A stretch of 64,000 nucleotides of DNA from Atlantibacter sp. RC6 (GCF_014193285.1 NZ_JACHZE010000009.1:1-64000); one strand, 5' to 3'. Positions 9,246 through 18,406 are shown, numbered from the stretch's first letter. Notes: generated by a model from the sequence alone, not told the origin. Translations and numbers: made by a program.

Positions 9246-10571
9246 TTATTCTGCGTTATCGATTTTCGCTTCGCTCGGCTTGCGACGTTTGCCGATATTT
9301 TTCTTATCGCGATGACGCACTTTAACGCGCGGCTTTTCTTTTTCCTGCTCTTTCTTCTTCTCTTCGCGTTTTGCCAGCACCTTTTTCGATGGCTTGCCTT
9401 TCAGCTTCTCGCTGGGCACGCGGGTAGTAGGACGCAGCTCATCGATCACGCGGGATTTCAGCGGTTCATTCAGATAGCGGCCCACTTTACCCAACAGCAG
9501 GTGATCGTGCGCTTCGACCAGCGAGAGCGCAGTACCTTTACGACCGGCGCGGCCAGTACGGCCAATGCGGTGTAGATAGGTATCGGCGGTGCGCGGCATA
9601 TCAAAGTTAATCACATGGCTGACATCGGGAATATCAATACCGCGGGCGGCGACATCGGTGGCGACCAGTACGTTGACGCGGCCATCGGTCAGGCGTTTGA
9701 TCGCCTCGTTGCGTTTAGCCTGCACCATTTCACCTTCAATGAAGCAGTTAGCGATGCCGGCATCACGCAGCCAGCCTGCCAGTTCGTGAACACGCTCGCG
9801 CTTGCGCACAAAAACAATGGCGCGGGAGGTTTCCGGCTGCTTGAGCAGATGCACCAGCAGTGCGGTTTTATGTTCAATATTGTCGGCGCGATAGTACCAC
9901 TGGTGGATCTTTTTGCGTTCACGGGTAGACGGCGACGCGGAGACTTCTTCCGGCTCATTCAGCAGGCGCTCGGCGAAATCTTTAATCGCATCGCCTTCCA
10001 GCGTGGCGGAGAACAGCATGGTTTGATTACGCCAGCGGGTTTCCCCGGCGATGTGTTCAATATCCTGGGCGAAACCCATATCCAGCATGCGGTCCGCTTC
10101 GTCCAGAATCAGCGTTTCCACCGCGCGGCAATCAAAGTTTTCTTCTTTGATATATTGCAGCAGGCGGCCCGTGGTCGCGACCACGATATCCTGGTTTTCG
10201 CTGAATACTTCCGCGTGGTTCATATACGCCACACCGCCGGTAATGGTCGCGATATCCAGGTGGGTATGCGCCGCCAGCTCACGCGCCTGTTCCGCCACCT
10301 GCATCGCCAGCTCACGGGTTGGAGTGAGGATCAGAATGCGCGGCGGACCGGATTTTTTACGAGGGAAATCGAGTAAATGCTGCAACACTGGCAGCAGATA
10401 CGCCGCCGTTTTACCGGTGCCTGTCGGCGCAGAACCGAGTACATCACGCCCTTCAAGGGCAGGCGGAATGGCGGCAGCCTGAATGGCTGTCGGGCGAGTG
10501 AAGCCTTTATCCTGAAGGGCTTTCAGCAGGCTTTCATCAAGTTCTAGTTCGGAAAAAGTGGTTACAGTCAT
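9246..10571 (-). CDS. srmB: ATP-dependent RNA helicase SrmB
   Basis: A 441-residue DEAD-box helicase (E. coli SrmB has 444) that acts early in 50S ribosomal subunit assembly. The Q motif (GFTRPTAIQAAAIP), Walker A (APTGTGKT), DEAD near residue 158, SAT, and the motif VI HRIGRTGRAGRKG are all in order. The last about 70 residues are a highly basic tail (Lys/Arg/Glu-rich) typical of this helicase. It is divergent from trmN6 with a short interval. Confidence 0.97.
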   Translation of the reverse strand: MTVTTFSELELDESLLKALQDKGFTRPTAIQAAAIPPALEGRDVLGSAPTGTGKTAAYLLPVLQHLLDFPRKKSGPPRILILTPTRELAMQVAEQARELAAHTHLDIATITGGVAYMNHAEVFSENQDIVVATTGRLLQYIKEENFDCRAVETLILDEADRMLDMGFAQDIEHIAGETRWRNQTMLFSATLEGDAIKDFAERLLNEPEEVSASPSTRERKKIHQWYYRADNIEHKTALLVHLLKQPETSRAIVFVRKRERVHELAGWLRDAGIANCFIEGEMVQAKRNEAIKRLTDGRVNVLVATDVAARGIDIPDVSHVINFDMPRTADTYLHRIGRTGRAGRKGTALSLVEAHDHLLLGKVGRYLNEPLKSRVIDELRPTTRVPSEKLKGKPSKKVLAKREEKKKEQEKEKPRVKVRHRDKKNIGKRRKPSEAKIDNAE

Positions 10572-10701
10572 TTTCTACCTCAGTGTGGGCCGCCGATTAT
10601 AGACGTTAAGGCAGCAATGTTCATCACTTAGTATGGTTATGCTCTTTTCCAGGCGAATGCTTTACCCTATGCTACAACGGTTTCCCTGCCAGGTTGTAAT
10701 A

Positions 10702-11436
10702 ATGACAACGACTAAAACGCTTCTTCGTCGCGATGGTTTCACTTTTAAGCAGTTCTTCGTTGCCCACGATCGGTGTGCAATGAAAGTCGGGACTGATGGG
10801 ATTTTACTGGGCGCGTGGGCGCCCGTGGCGGGCGTAAAACGCATTCTGGATATTGGCACCGGTAGCGGGCTGATAGCCCTGATGCTGGCCCAGCGTGCGA
10901 ATGAGGCGCTGATTGACGCCGTTGAAATGGACCCGGAGGCCGCCGCACAGGCCGCTGAGAATGCGCAGGCGTCGCCCTGGGCTGAACGTATTCATGTGCA
11001 TCAGGCGGATTTTTTAACCTGGACGCCCGACGCCTCTCATCGCTACGACCTGATCGTCAGCAATCCGCCGTTTTATGATAAAGGCGTGGAGTGCGGCAGC
11101 TCGCAGCGCGAACTTGCCCGCTATAACACCTCGCTGGAACATGACGCGCTGTTACGCGGCGCGGCGCAGTTGATTACCGAAGAGGGGTGTTTCTGCGTCG
11201 TGTTGCCGGAAGCCACGGGCTCCGCTTTTACGCTACGGGCTCAGGAGATGGGCTGGCATATCCGCCTGAGAACCGATGTGTGCGATAACGATACCCGGCT
11301 GCCGCACCGTGTACTGTTGGCGTTTTCGCCGACGCCGGGCGAACTGTTTATCGACCGGCTGGCGATCCGCGGTCCAGACCAGCGTTACTCCGACGCCTGG
11401 TGCGGCCTGACCCAGGACTTTTATCTGTTTATGTGA
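10702..11436 (+). CDS. trmN6: tRNA1(Val) (adenine-37-N6)-methyltransferase
   Basis: A 244-residue class I SAM methyltransferase (YfiC; 245 residues in E. coli) that makes m6A37 in tRNA-Val1. The SAM-binding loop appears as [17 protein letters not shown] and the catalytic N6 motif as SNPPF. I chose the ATG at 10702, preceded by AGG, which begins [15 protein letters not shown] as in the family. An upstream in-frame ATG at 10633 would add 23 unrelated residues. The 3' end overlaps convergent nadB by 16 bases. Confidence 0.95.
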   Translation: MTTTKTLLRRDGFTFKQFFVAHDRCAMKVGTDGILLGAWAPVAGVKRILDIGTGSGLIALMLAQRANEALIDAVEMDPEAAAQAAENAQASPWAERIHVHQADFLTWTPDASHRYDLIVSNPPFYDKGVECGSSQRELARYNTSLEHDALLRGAAQLITEEGCFCVVLPEATGSAFTLRAQEMGWHIRLRTDVCDNDTRLPHRVLLAFSPTPGELFIDRLAIRGPDQRYSDAWCGLTQDFYLFM

Positions 11437-13040
11437 ACCAGCGGGGAGAGCACCGACGGCCCTGAATTCTCCTGTAACTCCGGATAATCCAGGGTGTAAT
11501 GCAACCCGCGGCTCTCTTTACGCATCATTGCACAACGCACGATGAGTTCCGCCACCTGCACCAGGTTGCGTAGTTCCAACAGATTATTCGACACGCGGAA
11601 GTTGGCGTAATACTCGTCGATTTCTTGCTGAAGCATGGTGATGCGGCGTAACGCCCGCTCCAGGCGGCGTGTGGTGCGTACAATCCCTACGTAATCCCAC
11701 ATAAAAAGTCTGAGCTCATGCCAGTTATGTTGGATCACCACCAGTTCATCCGGATCCTCAACCCGGCTTTCATCCCAGGCGGGCAGGGATTTCGGCAGGC
11801 GGGCGAACGGCAGCCTTTTTTGAATATCTTCCGCCGCTGACCAGCCGTAAACCAGGCACTCCAGCAGCGAGTTTGACGCCATGCGGTTGGCGCCGTGCAG
11901 GCCGGTATAGGTGACTTCGCCAATGGCATACAACCCGTCAACGTCGGTGCGGCCATTTTCATCCACCATCACGCCGCCGCAGGTATAGTGCGCCGCAGGC
12001 ACAATGGGGATGGGATCTCGGGTCAAATCAAGCCCCAGGCCGAGCAGCTTTTCATAAATCATCGGGAAATGTTGACGAACAAATTCCGCAGGCTTGTGGC
12101 TGATATCCAGATACATGCAGTCCGCGCCTAAGCGTTTCATCTCATGATCGATGGCGCGCGCCACAATGTCGCGCGGAGCCAGTTCGGCCCGCTCATCAAA
12201 ATCGGGCATAAAACGCGTGCCGTCCGGGCGTTTCAGCCAGGCGCCTTCGCCGCGCAGCGCTTCGGTCAGCAGAAAATTGCGCGCCTGTGGATGGAACAGC
12301 GCGGTAGGGTGGAACTGGTTAAACTCGAGATTGGCGACGCGGCAACCGGCGCGCCACGCCATGGCGATCCCATCTCCGGAAGAAATATCCGGATTAGTGG
12401 TGTACTGATACACTTTCGATGCGCCGCCTGTCGCCAGCACGACGGCTTTCGCGCGGCAGGTTTCCACCTCTTCTTTATTGCGGTTCCAGATCCACGCCCC
12501 CACCACCCGGCGGGTGCCCGGCAGGCCGATTTTGTCGGAGACGATAAGGTCCACAGCGTTGCTGCGCTCGATAACCCGGATATTAGGGTGCGCCAGCGCT
12601 TTACCCACCAGCGTGGTTTCGACTTCTCTTCCGGTGGCGTCAGCGGCGTGCAGAATGCGGCGGTGGCTGTGCCCGCCTTCGCGGGTCAGATGATAGTTCT
12701 CTTCACCGTTCGGCTGCACTTCCGTATCAAACAACACGCCCTGATCGATGAGCCACTGCACGCAGCGACGCGCGTTGCTGGCGACGAATTCTACCGCGTC
12801 GCGATCGCAGATCCCGGCTCCGGCGATAAGCGTGTCTTCGACATGGGAATCGATGCTGTCTGTTTCATCAAAAACCGCCGCGATTCCACCCTGGGCATAG
12901 AGCGTCGAGCCCTCGCTGACCGGCCCTTTGCTTAACACCATCACCTGGCAGTTATCCGCCAGACGAAGCGCCAGAGAGAGTCCCGCCGCGCCGCTGCCGA
13001 TAATCAAAACGTCGCAATTCATTTCTGAGATTGTATTCAT
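11421..13040 (-). CDS. nadB: L-aspartate oxidase
   Basis: A 539-residue flavoenzyme oxidising L-aspartate to iminoaspartate, the first step of de novo NAD synthesis, working with NadA. The FAD-binding Rossmann start is [15 protein letters not shown] near residues 16-30. The succinate-dehydrogenase-like active-site segments ([31 protein letters not shown]) are conserved. A NadR operator lies just upstream of the start. The 3' end overlaps trmN6. Confidence 0.97.
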   Translation of the reverse strand: MNTISEMNCDVLIIGSGAAGLSLALRLADNCQVMVLSKGPVSEGSTLYAQGGIAAVFDETDSIDSHVEDTLIAGAGICDRDAVEFVASNARRCVQWLIDQGVLFDTEVQPNGEENYHLTREGGHSHRRILHAADATGREVETTLVGKALAHPNIRVIERSNAVDLIVSDKIGLPGTRRVVGAWIWNRNKEEVETCRAKAVVLATGGASKVYQYTTNPDISSGDGIAMAWRAGCRVANLEFNQFHPTALFHPQARNFLLTEALRGEGAWLKRPDGTRFMPDFDERAELAPRDIVARAIDHEMKRLGADCMYLDISHKPAEFVRQHFPMIYEKLLGLGLDLTRDPIPIVPAAHYTCGGVMVDENGRTDVDGLYAIGEVTYTGLHGANRMASNSLLECLVYGWSAAEDIQKRLPFARLPKSLPAWDESRVEDPDELVVIQHNWHELRLFMWDYVGIVRTTRRLERALRRITMLQQEIDEYYANFRVSNNLLELRNLVQVAELIVRCAMMRKESRGLHYTLDYPELQENSGPSVLSPLVHINR

Positions 13041-13046
13041 GCTGTG

Positions 13047-13064
13047 TGTTTAATTTACTAAACA
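13047..13064 (-). promoter_or_regulatory. NadR operator of nadB
   Basis: TGTTTAATTTACTAAACA is a perfect 18-bp NadR box (TGTTTA-N6-TAAACA), 7 bases upstream of the nadB ATG. It predicts NAD-responsive repression. A half-conserved second copy (TGTTGC-N6-TAAACA) lies at 13120-13137. Confidence 0.9.
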
Positions 13065-13360
13065 GTGTTGGCCCAGCATAGCACCGGAATTTGTCAGTGA
13101 GCACATTTTTTTTGCATCCTGTTGCGGCTGCTAAACACAACCGGCGGTCGCGTCTTGTTAAACTCGCCGTAAAAAAAGGTGAAAAATATTTGCGAAGCAG
13201 ATCGTTAGCCTACGATTAAAGAGTGAAAAAAAGGTGGGCTTGCGTTACTCTGCTGGCGGATTAGCACGCTTGAATTTTCAGCGCTAGCCTTAAAGAGGCG
13301 GACCACCAATGAATCAAAATCAACGGTCCGAAAAAAGCTGACAGAAAACAAAGGCGTAAC

Positions 13361-13388
13361 GGAACTTTACCGGTTAATGAGAGTCCAC
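13361..13388 (+). promoter_or_regulatory. Sigma-E promoter of rpoE
   Basis: GGAACTT (13361-13367) is the sigma-E -35 element. Sixteen bases downstream TCCAC occupies the -10 position, a weak match to TCTGA/TCAAA. The placement about 80 bases upstream of rpoE agrees with its known autoregulated promoter. The 429-base nadB-rpoE gap otherwise holds the NadR sites and the rpoE leader. Confidence 0.72.
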
Positions 13389-13473
13389 TCTCCTGCTTGC
13401 TCACGACGTGCAGCGTTTAGGTGGTTTTGATTACGCGAGGAAATTAGGTTTGGGGAGATATTACCTCGGATGA
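13381..13473 (+). other. Open leader frame overlapping the rpoE start (rseD-like?)
   Basis: A 30-codon frame with no ATG, but with CTG, GTG and TTG codons, ends in a TGA that overlaps the rpoE ATG as ATGA. E. coli has a longer leader frame, rseD, translationally coupled to rpoE. Here the same frame is closed by TAA TGA at 13375-13380, so any leader peptide would be shorter and start at a non-ATG codon. Equivalence to rseD is inference. Confidence 0.35.
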
Positions 13474-14045
13474 GCGAGCAGTTAACGGATCAGGTCCTCG
13501 TTGAGCGGGTCCAGAAGGGAGATCAGAAATCGTTTAACTTACTGGTGGTTCGCTACCAGCATAAAGTGGCGAGCCTGGTTTCTCGCTATGTGCCATCGGG
13601 GGATGTGCCTGATGTGGTGCAGGAATCCTTTATCAAAGCTTATCGCGCCCTGGATTCCTTTCGCGGCGATAGCGCGTTTTATACCTGGCTGTATCGTATC
13701 GCCGTGAATACAGCAAAAAATTACCTGGTTGCTCAGGGACGTCGTCCGCCGTCCAGCGATGTGGATGCGATTGACGCAGAAAATTTCGAAAGTGCAGGCG
13801 CACTGAAAGAAATTTCGAACCCTGAGAACTTAATGTTGTCTGAAGAACTGAAACAGATAGTTTTCCGTACCATAGAGTCACTCCCGGAAGATTTACGCAT
13901 GGCAATTACGTTGCGGGAGCTGGATGGCCTGAGCTATGAAGAGATAGCCGCTATCATGGATTGCCCGGTCGGTACGGTACGTTCCCGCATTTTCCGTGCG
14001 CGGGAAGCTATTGATAATAAAGTTCAACCGCTTATCCGGCGTTGA
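13470..14045 (+). CDS. rpoE: RNA polymerase sigma-E factor
   Basis: A 191-residue ECF sigma factor, the E. coli length, that directs the envelope-stress regulon. Region 2 (RYQHKVASLVSRYV, DVVQESFIKAYRALDSF, FYTWLYRIAVNTAKNYL) and region 4 (LRELDGLSYEEIAAIMDCPVG) are intact. It begins at the ATG at 13470 and heads rpoE-rseA-rseB-rseC, in which the next genes encode its membrane-bound anti-sigma circuit. Confidence 0.98.
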   Translation: MSEQLTDQVLVERVQKGDQKSFNLLVVRYQHKVASLVSRYVPSGDVPDVVQESFIKAYRALDSFRGDSAFYTWLYRIAVNTAKNYLVAQGRRPPSSDVDAIDAENFESAGALKEISNPENLMLSEELKQIVFRTIESLPEDLRMAITLRELDGLSYEEIAAIMDCPVGTVRSRIFRAREAIDNKVQPLIRR

Positions 14046-14076
14046 CGATAGCGGGATACTGGAAAAGGTATTAGGC

Positions 14077-14724
14077 ATGCAGAAAGAAAAACTTTCCGCT
14101 TTAATGGATGGTGAGTCTCTGGATAGTGAAGTGCTGAACGCCTTGTCTAACGACAAAGAGCTTCAGCAGTCATGGGAGAGCTATCACCTCATTCGCGACA
14201 CCCTGCGCGGTGACACGGGTGATGTGATTCACTTCGATATTTCCGCGCGTGTCATGGCGGCTATCGAAAACGAGCCTGTACATCGGACCGCACCGCTCAT
14301 TCCAGAATCACAACCAGCTCCACAACAGTGGCAGGCTATACCGTTCTGGAAAAAACTGCGCCCATGGGCCAGCCAGATCACACAGATTGGCGTTGCTGCC
14401 TGCGTTTCCCTGGCGGTTATCGTCGGCGTTCAGCAATACAACGCGCCGAGCGAAGCGACAGGGCAACCTGAAACACCGGTATTCAATACCCTTCCAATGA
14501 TGGGGCAGGCCAGCCCGGTCAGCCTGGGGGTGCCTTCTGATGCCACCGGCGGTACGGGCCAGCAGCAGGTTCAGGAGCAGCGTCGTCGTATCAATGCTAT
14601 GCTTCAGGACTATGAACTTCAGCGTCGCCTGCACGCAGAGCAGCTTCAGTTTGAACAGGCCCAGACTCAGCAAGCCGCTGTTCAGGTGCCAGGAACACAA
14701 ACGTTAGGAACGCAACCGCAGTAA
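14077..14724 (+). CDS. rseA: Anti-sigma-E factor RseA
   Basis: A 215-residue inner-membrane anti-sigma factor (216 in E. coli). The N-terminal cytoplasmic domain (LSALMDGESLD, SYHLIRDTLRG) sequesters sigma-E. One transmembrane helix lies near residues 100-118 (GVAACVSLAVIVGV), followed by a periplasmic domain cut by DegS then RseP when misfolded porins appear. The C-terminal Gln-rich segment is typical. The start at 14077 matches the family N-terminus. Its stop overlaps the rseB ATG by one base. Confidence 0.97.
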   Translation: MQKEKLSALMDGESLDSEVLNALSNDKELQQSWESYHLIRDTLRGDTGDVIHFDISARVMAAIENEPVHRTAPLIPESQPAPQQWQAIPFWKKLRPWASQITQIGVAACVSLAVIVGVQQYNAPSEATGQPETPVFNTLPMMGQASPVSLGVPSDATGGTGQQQVQEQRRRINAMLQDYELQRRLHAEQLQFEQAQTQQAAVQVPGTQTLGTQPQ

Positions 14725-15680
14725 TGAAGCAACTTTGGTGTGCTATGTCTTTAGTGGCTGGCAGCCTGTTATTTTCTGCAAACGCCTCGGCAGATTCCTC
14801 GACCGAGGCGTTGTTGCAGCAAATGAATCGGGCCAGTCAGTCGCTCAACTACGAATTGGCTTTTATCAGTATCAATAAGCAGGGTGTCGAATCGCTGCGT
14901 TATCGTCATGCGCGTCTGGATAACAAGCCGTTGGCTCAGCTACTGCAGATGGATGGCCCGCGCCGCGAGATCGTACAACGCGGCAATGAAGTCAGCTACT
15001 TTGAGCCTGGGCTTGAGCCTTTCACGCTGAATGGCGATTATATCGTCGATTCCTTACCTTCACTGGTTTATACCGATTTCAAACGCCTTGCCGCGTATTA
15101 TGACTTTATCTCTGTAGGCAGAACCCGTATCGCCGATCGTTTGTGCGACGTTATCCGCGTGGTTGCGCGGGACGGGACGCGCTACAGCTATATCGTCTGG
15201 CTGGACTCGCAAACCAAACTGCCGATGCGCGTAGACTTGCTGGATCGTGACGGCGAAACCCTGGAGCAGTTCCGGGTGGTTTCGTTTACGGTTAATGAGA
15301 CGCCGGGTACCGTTATGCAGAACCTGGCCAAAGCGACATTACCGCCGCTGCTTTCCGTCCCCGGGACTGAGAAAGTGAACTTTAACTGGGCGCCAACCTG
15401 GTTGCCGCAGGGATTTAACGAAGTTTCCGGCAGTCGCCGACCGCTTCCCGGCATCGATGTTCCTGTCGAATCCCGGCTGTATACCGATGGCTTATTCAGC
15501 TTCTCCGTGAATGTGAATCGCGCCAGCACTACCAGTTCCAGCCAGATGCTGCGTACCGGCCGACGTACGGTCAGTTCTGATGTGCGCAATAACGCGGAAA
15601 TCACTATTGTGGGTGAGTTGCCTCCGCAAACGGCTAAGCGTATCGCCGACAGCGTAAAATTTAGGGCTTCTACGCAATGA
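14724..15680 (+). CDS. rseB: Sigma-E regulatory protein RseB
   Basis: A 318-residue periplasmic protein that binds the periplasmic part of RseA and shields it from proteolysis; lipopolysaccharide intermediates release it. A signal peptide of about 23 residues ends at NASA. The N-terminal LolA/LppX-like fold (residues about 25-210) precedes the smaller RseA-binding domain. Translation is coupled to rseA through the TAATG overlap. Confidence 0.97.
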   Translation: MKQLWCAMSLVAGSLLFSANASADSSTEALLQQMNRASQSLNYELAFISINKQGVESLRYRHARLDNKPLAQLLQMDGPRREIVQRGNEVSYFEPGLEPFTLNGDYIVDSLPSLVYTDFKRLAAYYDFISVGRTRIADRLCDVIRVVARDGTRYSYIVWLDSQTKLPMRVDLLDRDGETLEQFRVVSFTVNETPGTVMQNLAKATLPPLLSVPGTEKVNFNWAPTWLPQGFNEVSGSRRPLPGIDVPVESRLYTDGLFSFSVNVNRASTTSSSQMLRTGRRTVSSDVRNNAEITIVGELPPQTAKRIADSVKFRASTQ

Positions 15681-16156
15681 TGAAAGAATGGGCCACGGTA
15701 GTCTCGTGGCAGAACGGCGAAGCGGTGGTCAGTTGTGATGTTAAAGCGTCGTGCAGCAGCTGTGCATCCCGTGCCGGTTGCGGCAGCCGCATCCTGAATA
15801 AACTCGGCCCCCGGACCAGCCATTCAATTACTGTACCCTGCGATCATCCTCTGGTTGCAGGGCAAAAAGTTGAGCTTGGCATTGCAGAAGGCAGTTTGTT
15901 GGGCTCTGCGCTATTAGTTTATATGTCTCCCCTGGTAGGCTTATTTATTGTCGCAGGTCTTTTCCAGATGCTGTTTCACACCGATCTGGCAGCCATGGCG
16001 GGCGCTCTTTTAGGCGGTGTGGGCGGGTTCCTGTTGGCGAAAGGTTTATCTCCGGCCTTTAGCCGTCGTCAAAGCTGGCAGCCGGTTATTTTAAGTATCG
16101 GATTACCGCCAGACGCCCTGCGGGTTGATACCACTTCTTCAGCAGACAATGCCTGA
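15677..16156 (+). CDS. rseC: SoxR-reducing system / sigma-E operon protein RseC
   Basis: A 159-residue inner-membrane protein with an N-terminal Cys cluster (CDVKASCSSCASRAGC, near residues 17-32) and two transmembrane helices around residues 72-120. E. coli RseC has a mild positive effect on sigma-E and a link to SoxR reduction with the Rsx complex. It overlaps the rseB stop by four bases (ATGA). Confidence 0.95.
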   Translation: MMKEWATVVSWQNGEAVVSCDVKASCSSCASRAGCGSRILNKLGPRTSHSITVPCDHPLVAGQKVELGIAEGSLLGSALLVYMSPLVGLFIVAGLFQMLFHTDLAAMAGALLGGVGGFLLAKGLSPAFSRRQSWQPVILSIGLPPDALRVDTTSSADNA

Positions 16157-16169
16157 CGGGTATTGTCTG
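16143..16169 (+). terminator. Probable terminator of the rpoE operon
   Basis: The inverted repeat CAGACAAT / ATTGTCTG with an 11-base loop spans the rseC stop codon and is followed by GTTTGAATTT. The T-run is imperfect, so termination may be partial. Confidence 0.6.
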
Positions 16170-16370
16170 GTTTGAATTTAATTTAATCACGGTTTCGGAC
16201 GCTCCCCAAAACTAAATTTGCTCTTCCCACCAGAAATAGCGCAACTCGTTATCCGACCTGCTTTAAAAAATAACCGACAGTAATAAATCGGCGTTTTGCT
16301 TTATATTGATATGCTCCCGCTTATCTCTTTTTAAGGAGAGCGGCGCTAATCATGATAATTTGTTTTTGCT

Positions 16371-16500
16371 CGTCACAAGCTAATTACTTAGCACCCTTAT
16401 CGGTAATAAGCGCAAGGTGACGTAACTGCGGGCGAGGCTTGTGCTGCGGGGCAACCCCGAGAAACTGGGATCCCCTACCAAAAACAGTAGGGACCGGACA
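16371..16500 (+). ncRNA. Structured RNA candidate in the aer leader region
   Basis: This G+C-rich patch lies in an otherwise AT-rich 692-base gap (16157-16848). It holds hairpins CTTAT/ATAAG (16396-16400 with 16406-16410), CGGGG/CCCCG with a CAA loop (16447-16459) and CCCTAC/GTAGGG (16473-16492). CGTCAC (16371-16376) can pair with GTGACG (16417-16422), while the overlapping CACAAGC (16374-16380) can pair with GCTTGTG (16437-16443), giving two exclusive folds. It matches no riboswitch class I know: the cyclic-di-GMP-I core is absent. It could be a regulatory leader of aer or an independent small RNA. Confidence 0.45.
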
Positions 16501-16520
16501 AATCGACAATATTCACTGCT

Positions 16521-16587
16521 GTCATATCTATGTCATATAACGCTTTATAAGTAATAAAAAGCAGTTGTGGAACAAAGTAATAAAAAG
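16521..16587 (+). repeat. Short direct repeats upstream of aer
   Basis: GTCATAT occurs at 16521 and 16532, one helical turn apart. AAGTAATAAAAAG occurs exactly at 16549-16561 and 16575-16587, 26 bp apart. They lie between the structured element and the aer leader peptide and could be regulator sites. No regulator is identified. Confidence 0.5.
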
Positions 16588-16813
16588 TCATTAATTTAAC
16601 TTAAGCGCGTGTTTAGCCGTCGTGGTCATTAAAGTTTATTATCAGGATGTAAATTTAAAAGATTTATTTGGTTAACGGAGACTCTTTTTTAATTATCCCT
16701 ATTTACAGCTTAATAAATTCCGTTGAGAATTCGCGATGCCGCTCGGACGCACACGTTTTATTAAAACCAATAATAATCTATTCAAAAAACTTATCGCACC
16801 CAGCAGGGGATAT

Positions 16814-16852
16814 ATGAGTGAATTTCTGGTGTTAAATGAGGACGGGCTATGA
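16814..16852 (+). CDS. 12-residue leader peptide coupled to aer
   Basis: The ATG at 16814, preceded by AGGGG at 5 bases, opens [12 protein letters not shown] and ends at a TGA that overlaps the aer ATG (ATGA, 16849-16852). Ribosomes finishing the peptide could restart at aer. Too short for family assignment; it may simply provide translational coupling. Confidence 0.45.
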   Translation: MSEFLVLNEDGL

Positions 16853-18384
16853 GAATAAACAATCCTGTTACTCAACATGAATATCGGCTTCCCGATGATG
16901 CGACATTAATGTCCACCACCGATACCCAAAGTTACATCACTTACGCCAACTCCGCTTTTATCGAGTCCAGCGGCTTTAGCGAGGCGGATTTGATGGGGCA
17001 ACCCCACAACCACATTCGCCACCCTGATATGCCGCCGCAAGCCTTTGCCGACCTGTGGTTTACCATCAGGCAGGGCGAGAGCTGGACCGGGCTGGTAAAA
17101 AACCGACGTAAAAATGGCGATCACTACTGGGTGCGCGCCAACGTGACGCCGGTTTACCGCCATGACACGCTCACCGGCTACATCTCGGTGCGTAATGTCC
17201 CGACGCGTGAAGAGGTACAATCCGCCGAGCAGTTATACCAGGCCGTCAATACGAAGCGTGCCGGGAGCCTGCGCTTTTTTAAAGGCCTGGTGGTGCGCGG
17301 CAACTGGCTCAGCCCGCTGTCGCTATTCCAGAAGATATCCGTTGCCTGGCGGCTGGCGCTACCGCTACTGGCTTTCACCCTGGTGACGTTGCTACTGCCG
17401 TTTGCAGGACTGCACGCCGGGTTGCAGGCGCTGATTACCGTCGCTGCTGCCGCTGCTGCGGGCGGATTTATGCACGCCCAGGTGGCGCGCCCGCTGAAAA
17501 TCATCGTCAGCCAGATGCAAAAAATCGTCTCGGGCCGCAAAGCCGAACACCGGCATTTCAATCGGGTGGATGAAATCGGCAAAATGATGCGCCTGGTTAA
17601 CCAGGCTGGCCTTAACCTACACTCTCTGGTGAACGACGTCAGCGTACAGGCCAGCGGGATCAGCGAAATCAGCCAGCAGCTTGAGGTCAACAGCACTGCG
17701 CTGAACGAACGCACTGACGAGACGTCCGCCCAGTTGCAACAAACCGCGGCGGCGATCGAAGAGATCACCAGCGCAGTCCAACAGACAGCGGCGACTTCGG
17801 AAATGACCATCTCGATGGCGGAAAAAACCAGCGTTGTCGCCCAGCAAGGCGCGTCGGTAATGGAAGAAACCATCGACGTGATGAAGTCGATTTCAAAAAT
17901 CAGCGACCAGATTGTCGATATAATCGGCGTGATTGACAGTATCGCTTTCCAGACCAATATTCTGGCCCTCAATGCCGCCGTCGAAGCGGCGCGCGCAGGC
18001 GCGTCGGGGAAAGGATTCGCCGTGGTGGCCGCAGAAGTGCGTAATCTGGCCCAGCATTCCGCCTCTTCGGCGAAAGAGATCAAAACGCTGATTGAGCGTA
18101 ACGTACAAAGCGTGCGTTCCGGCGTGGAAATGGTTGAACTGGCCGAAAAACACATCAGTGAAATGGCGGGAGAGATCCGTCAGATGTCGCAACTGATTAA
18201 AGAAGTGGGCCATGCCACCGGCGAGCAGACCATGGCGCTGGGGCTGATTAATGAATCCGTCTCACAAATTGAAACCATGGCGAAAAATAACGCCGAGATG
18301 GTGCATCACTCCGCGCAAATCGCCAGCGATCTCAACCGGCGCGGCAATCGGCTGACCAGCGCCATCAACGTTTTTGGCGGGTAA
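16849..18384 (+). CDS. aer: Aer-like PAS methyl-accepting chemotaxis receptor
   Basis: A 511-residue energy/redox taxis receptor. The PAS domain (residues about 10-120) keeps residues implicated in FAD binding and signalling by E. coli Aer at identical numbers: N34, R57, H58, D60 ([13 protein letters not shown]). A hydrophobic anchor of one long hairpin spans about 165-210, then a HAMP-like region, then the MCP signalling domain (about 260-511) with the tip [20 protein letters not shown]. There is no C-terminal NWETF pentapeptide, as in Aer. E. coli has aer far away near 69 min, so this may be a second, paralogous receptor. Here it separates rseC from lepA. Confidence 0.9.
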   Translation: MRINNPVTQHEYRLPDDATLMSTTDTQSYITYANSAFIESSGFSEADLMGQPHNHIRHPDMPPQAFADLWFTIRQGESWTGLVKNRRKNGDHYWVRANVTPVYRHDTLTGYISVRNVPTREEVQSAEQLYQAVNTKRAGSLRFFKGLVVRGNWLSPLSLFQKISVAWRLALPLLAFTLVTLLLPFAGLHAGLQALITVAAAAAAGGFMHAQVARPLKIIVSQMQKIVSGRKAEHRHFNRVDEIGKMMRLVNQAGLNLHSLVNDVSVQASGISEISQQLEVNSTALNERTDETSAQLQQTAAAIEEITSAVQQTAATSEMTISMAEKTSVVAQQGASVMEETIDVMKSISKISDQIVDIIGVIDSIAFQTNILALNAAVEAARAGASGKGFAVVAAEVRNLAQHSASSAKEIKTLIERNVQSVRSGVEMVELAEKHISEMAGEIRQMSQLIKEVGHATGEQTMALGLINESVSQIETMAKNNAEMVHHSAQIASDLNRRGNRLTSAINVFGG

Positions 18385-18406
18385 GGCCCACTTTATCACG
18401 CGGCTA

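Noticed and set aside
9615-10376. A 253-codon frame opposite srmB, and similar long frames opposite nadB, lepA, era and mltF
   Set aside because: Each lies wholly inside a clear orthologue on the other strand and translates to low-quality, Arg/His/Gln-rich sequence.
16371-16500. Cyclic-di-GMP-I (GEMM) riboswitch
   Set aside because: GGGCAACC and GAAACTGGGA recall parts of the GEMM core, but the order, the GACGCAAAGCC strand and the receptor helix are absent, so I list it as unassigned.
16629-16655. Sigma-28 (flagellar) promoter for aer
   Set aside because: TAAAGTTT is a perfect -35, but the -10 position reads GTAAATTT instead of GCCGATAA.
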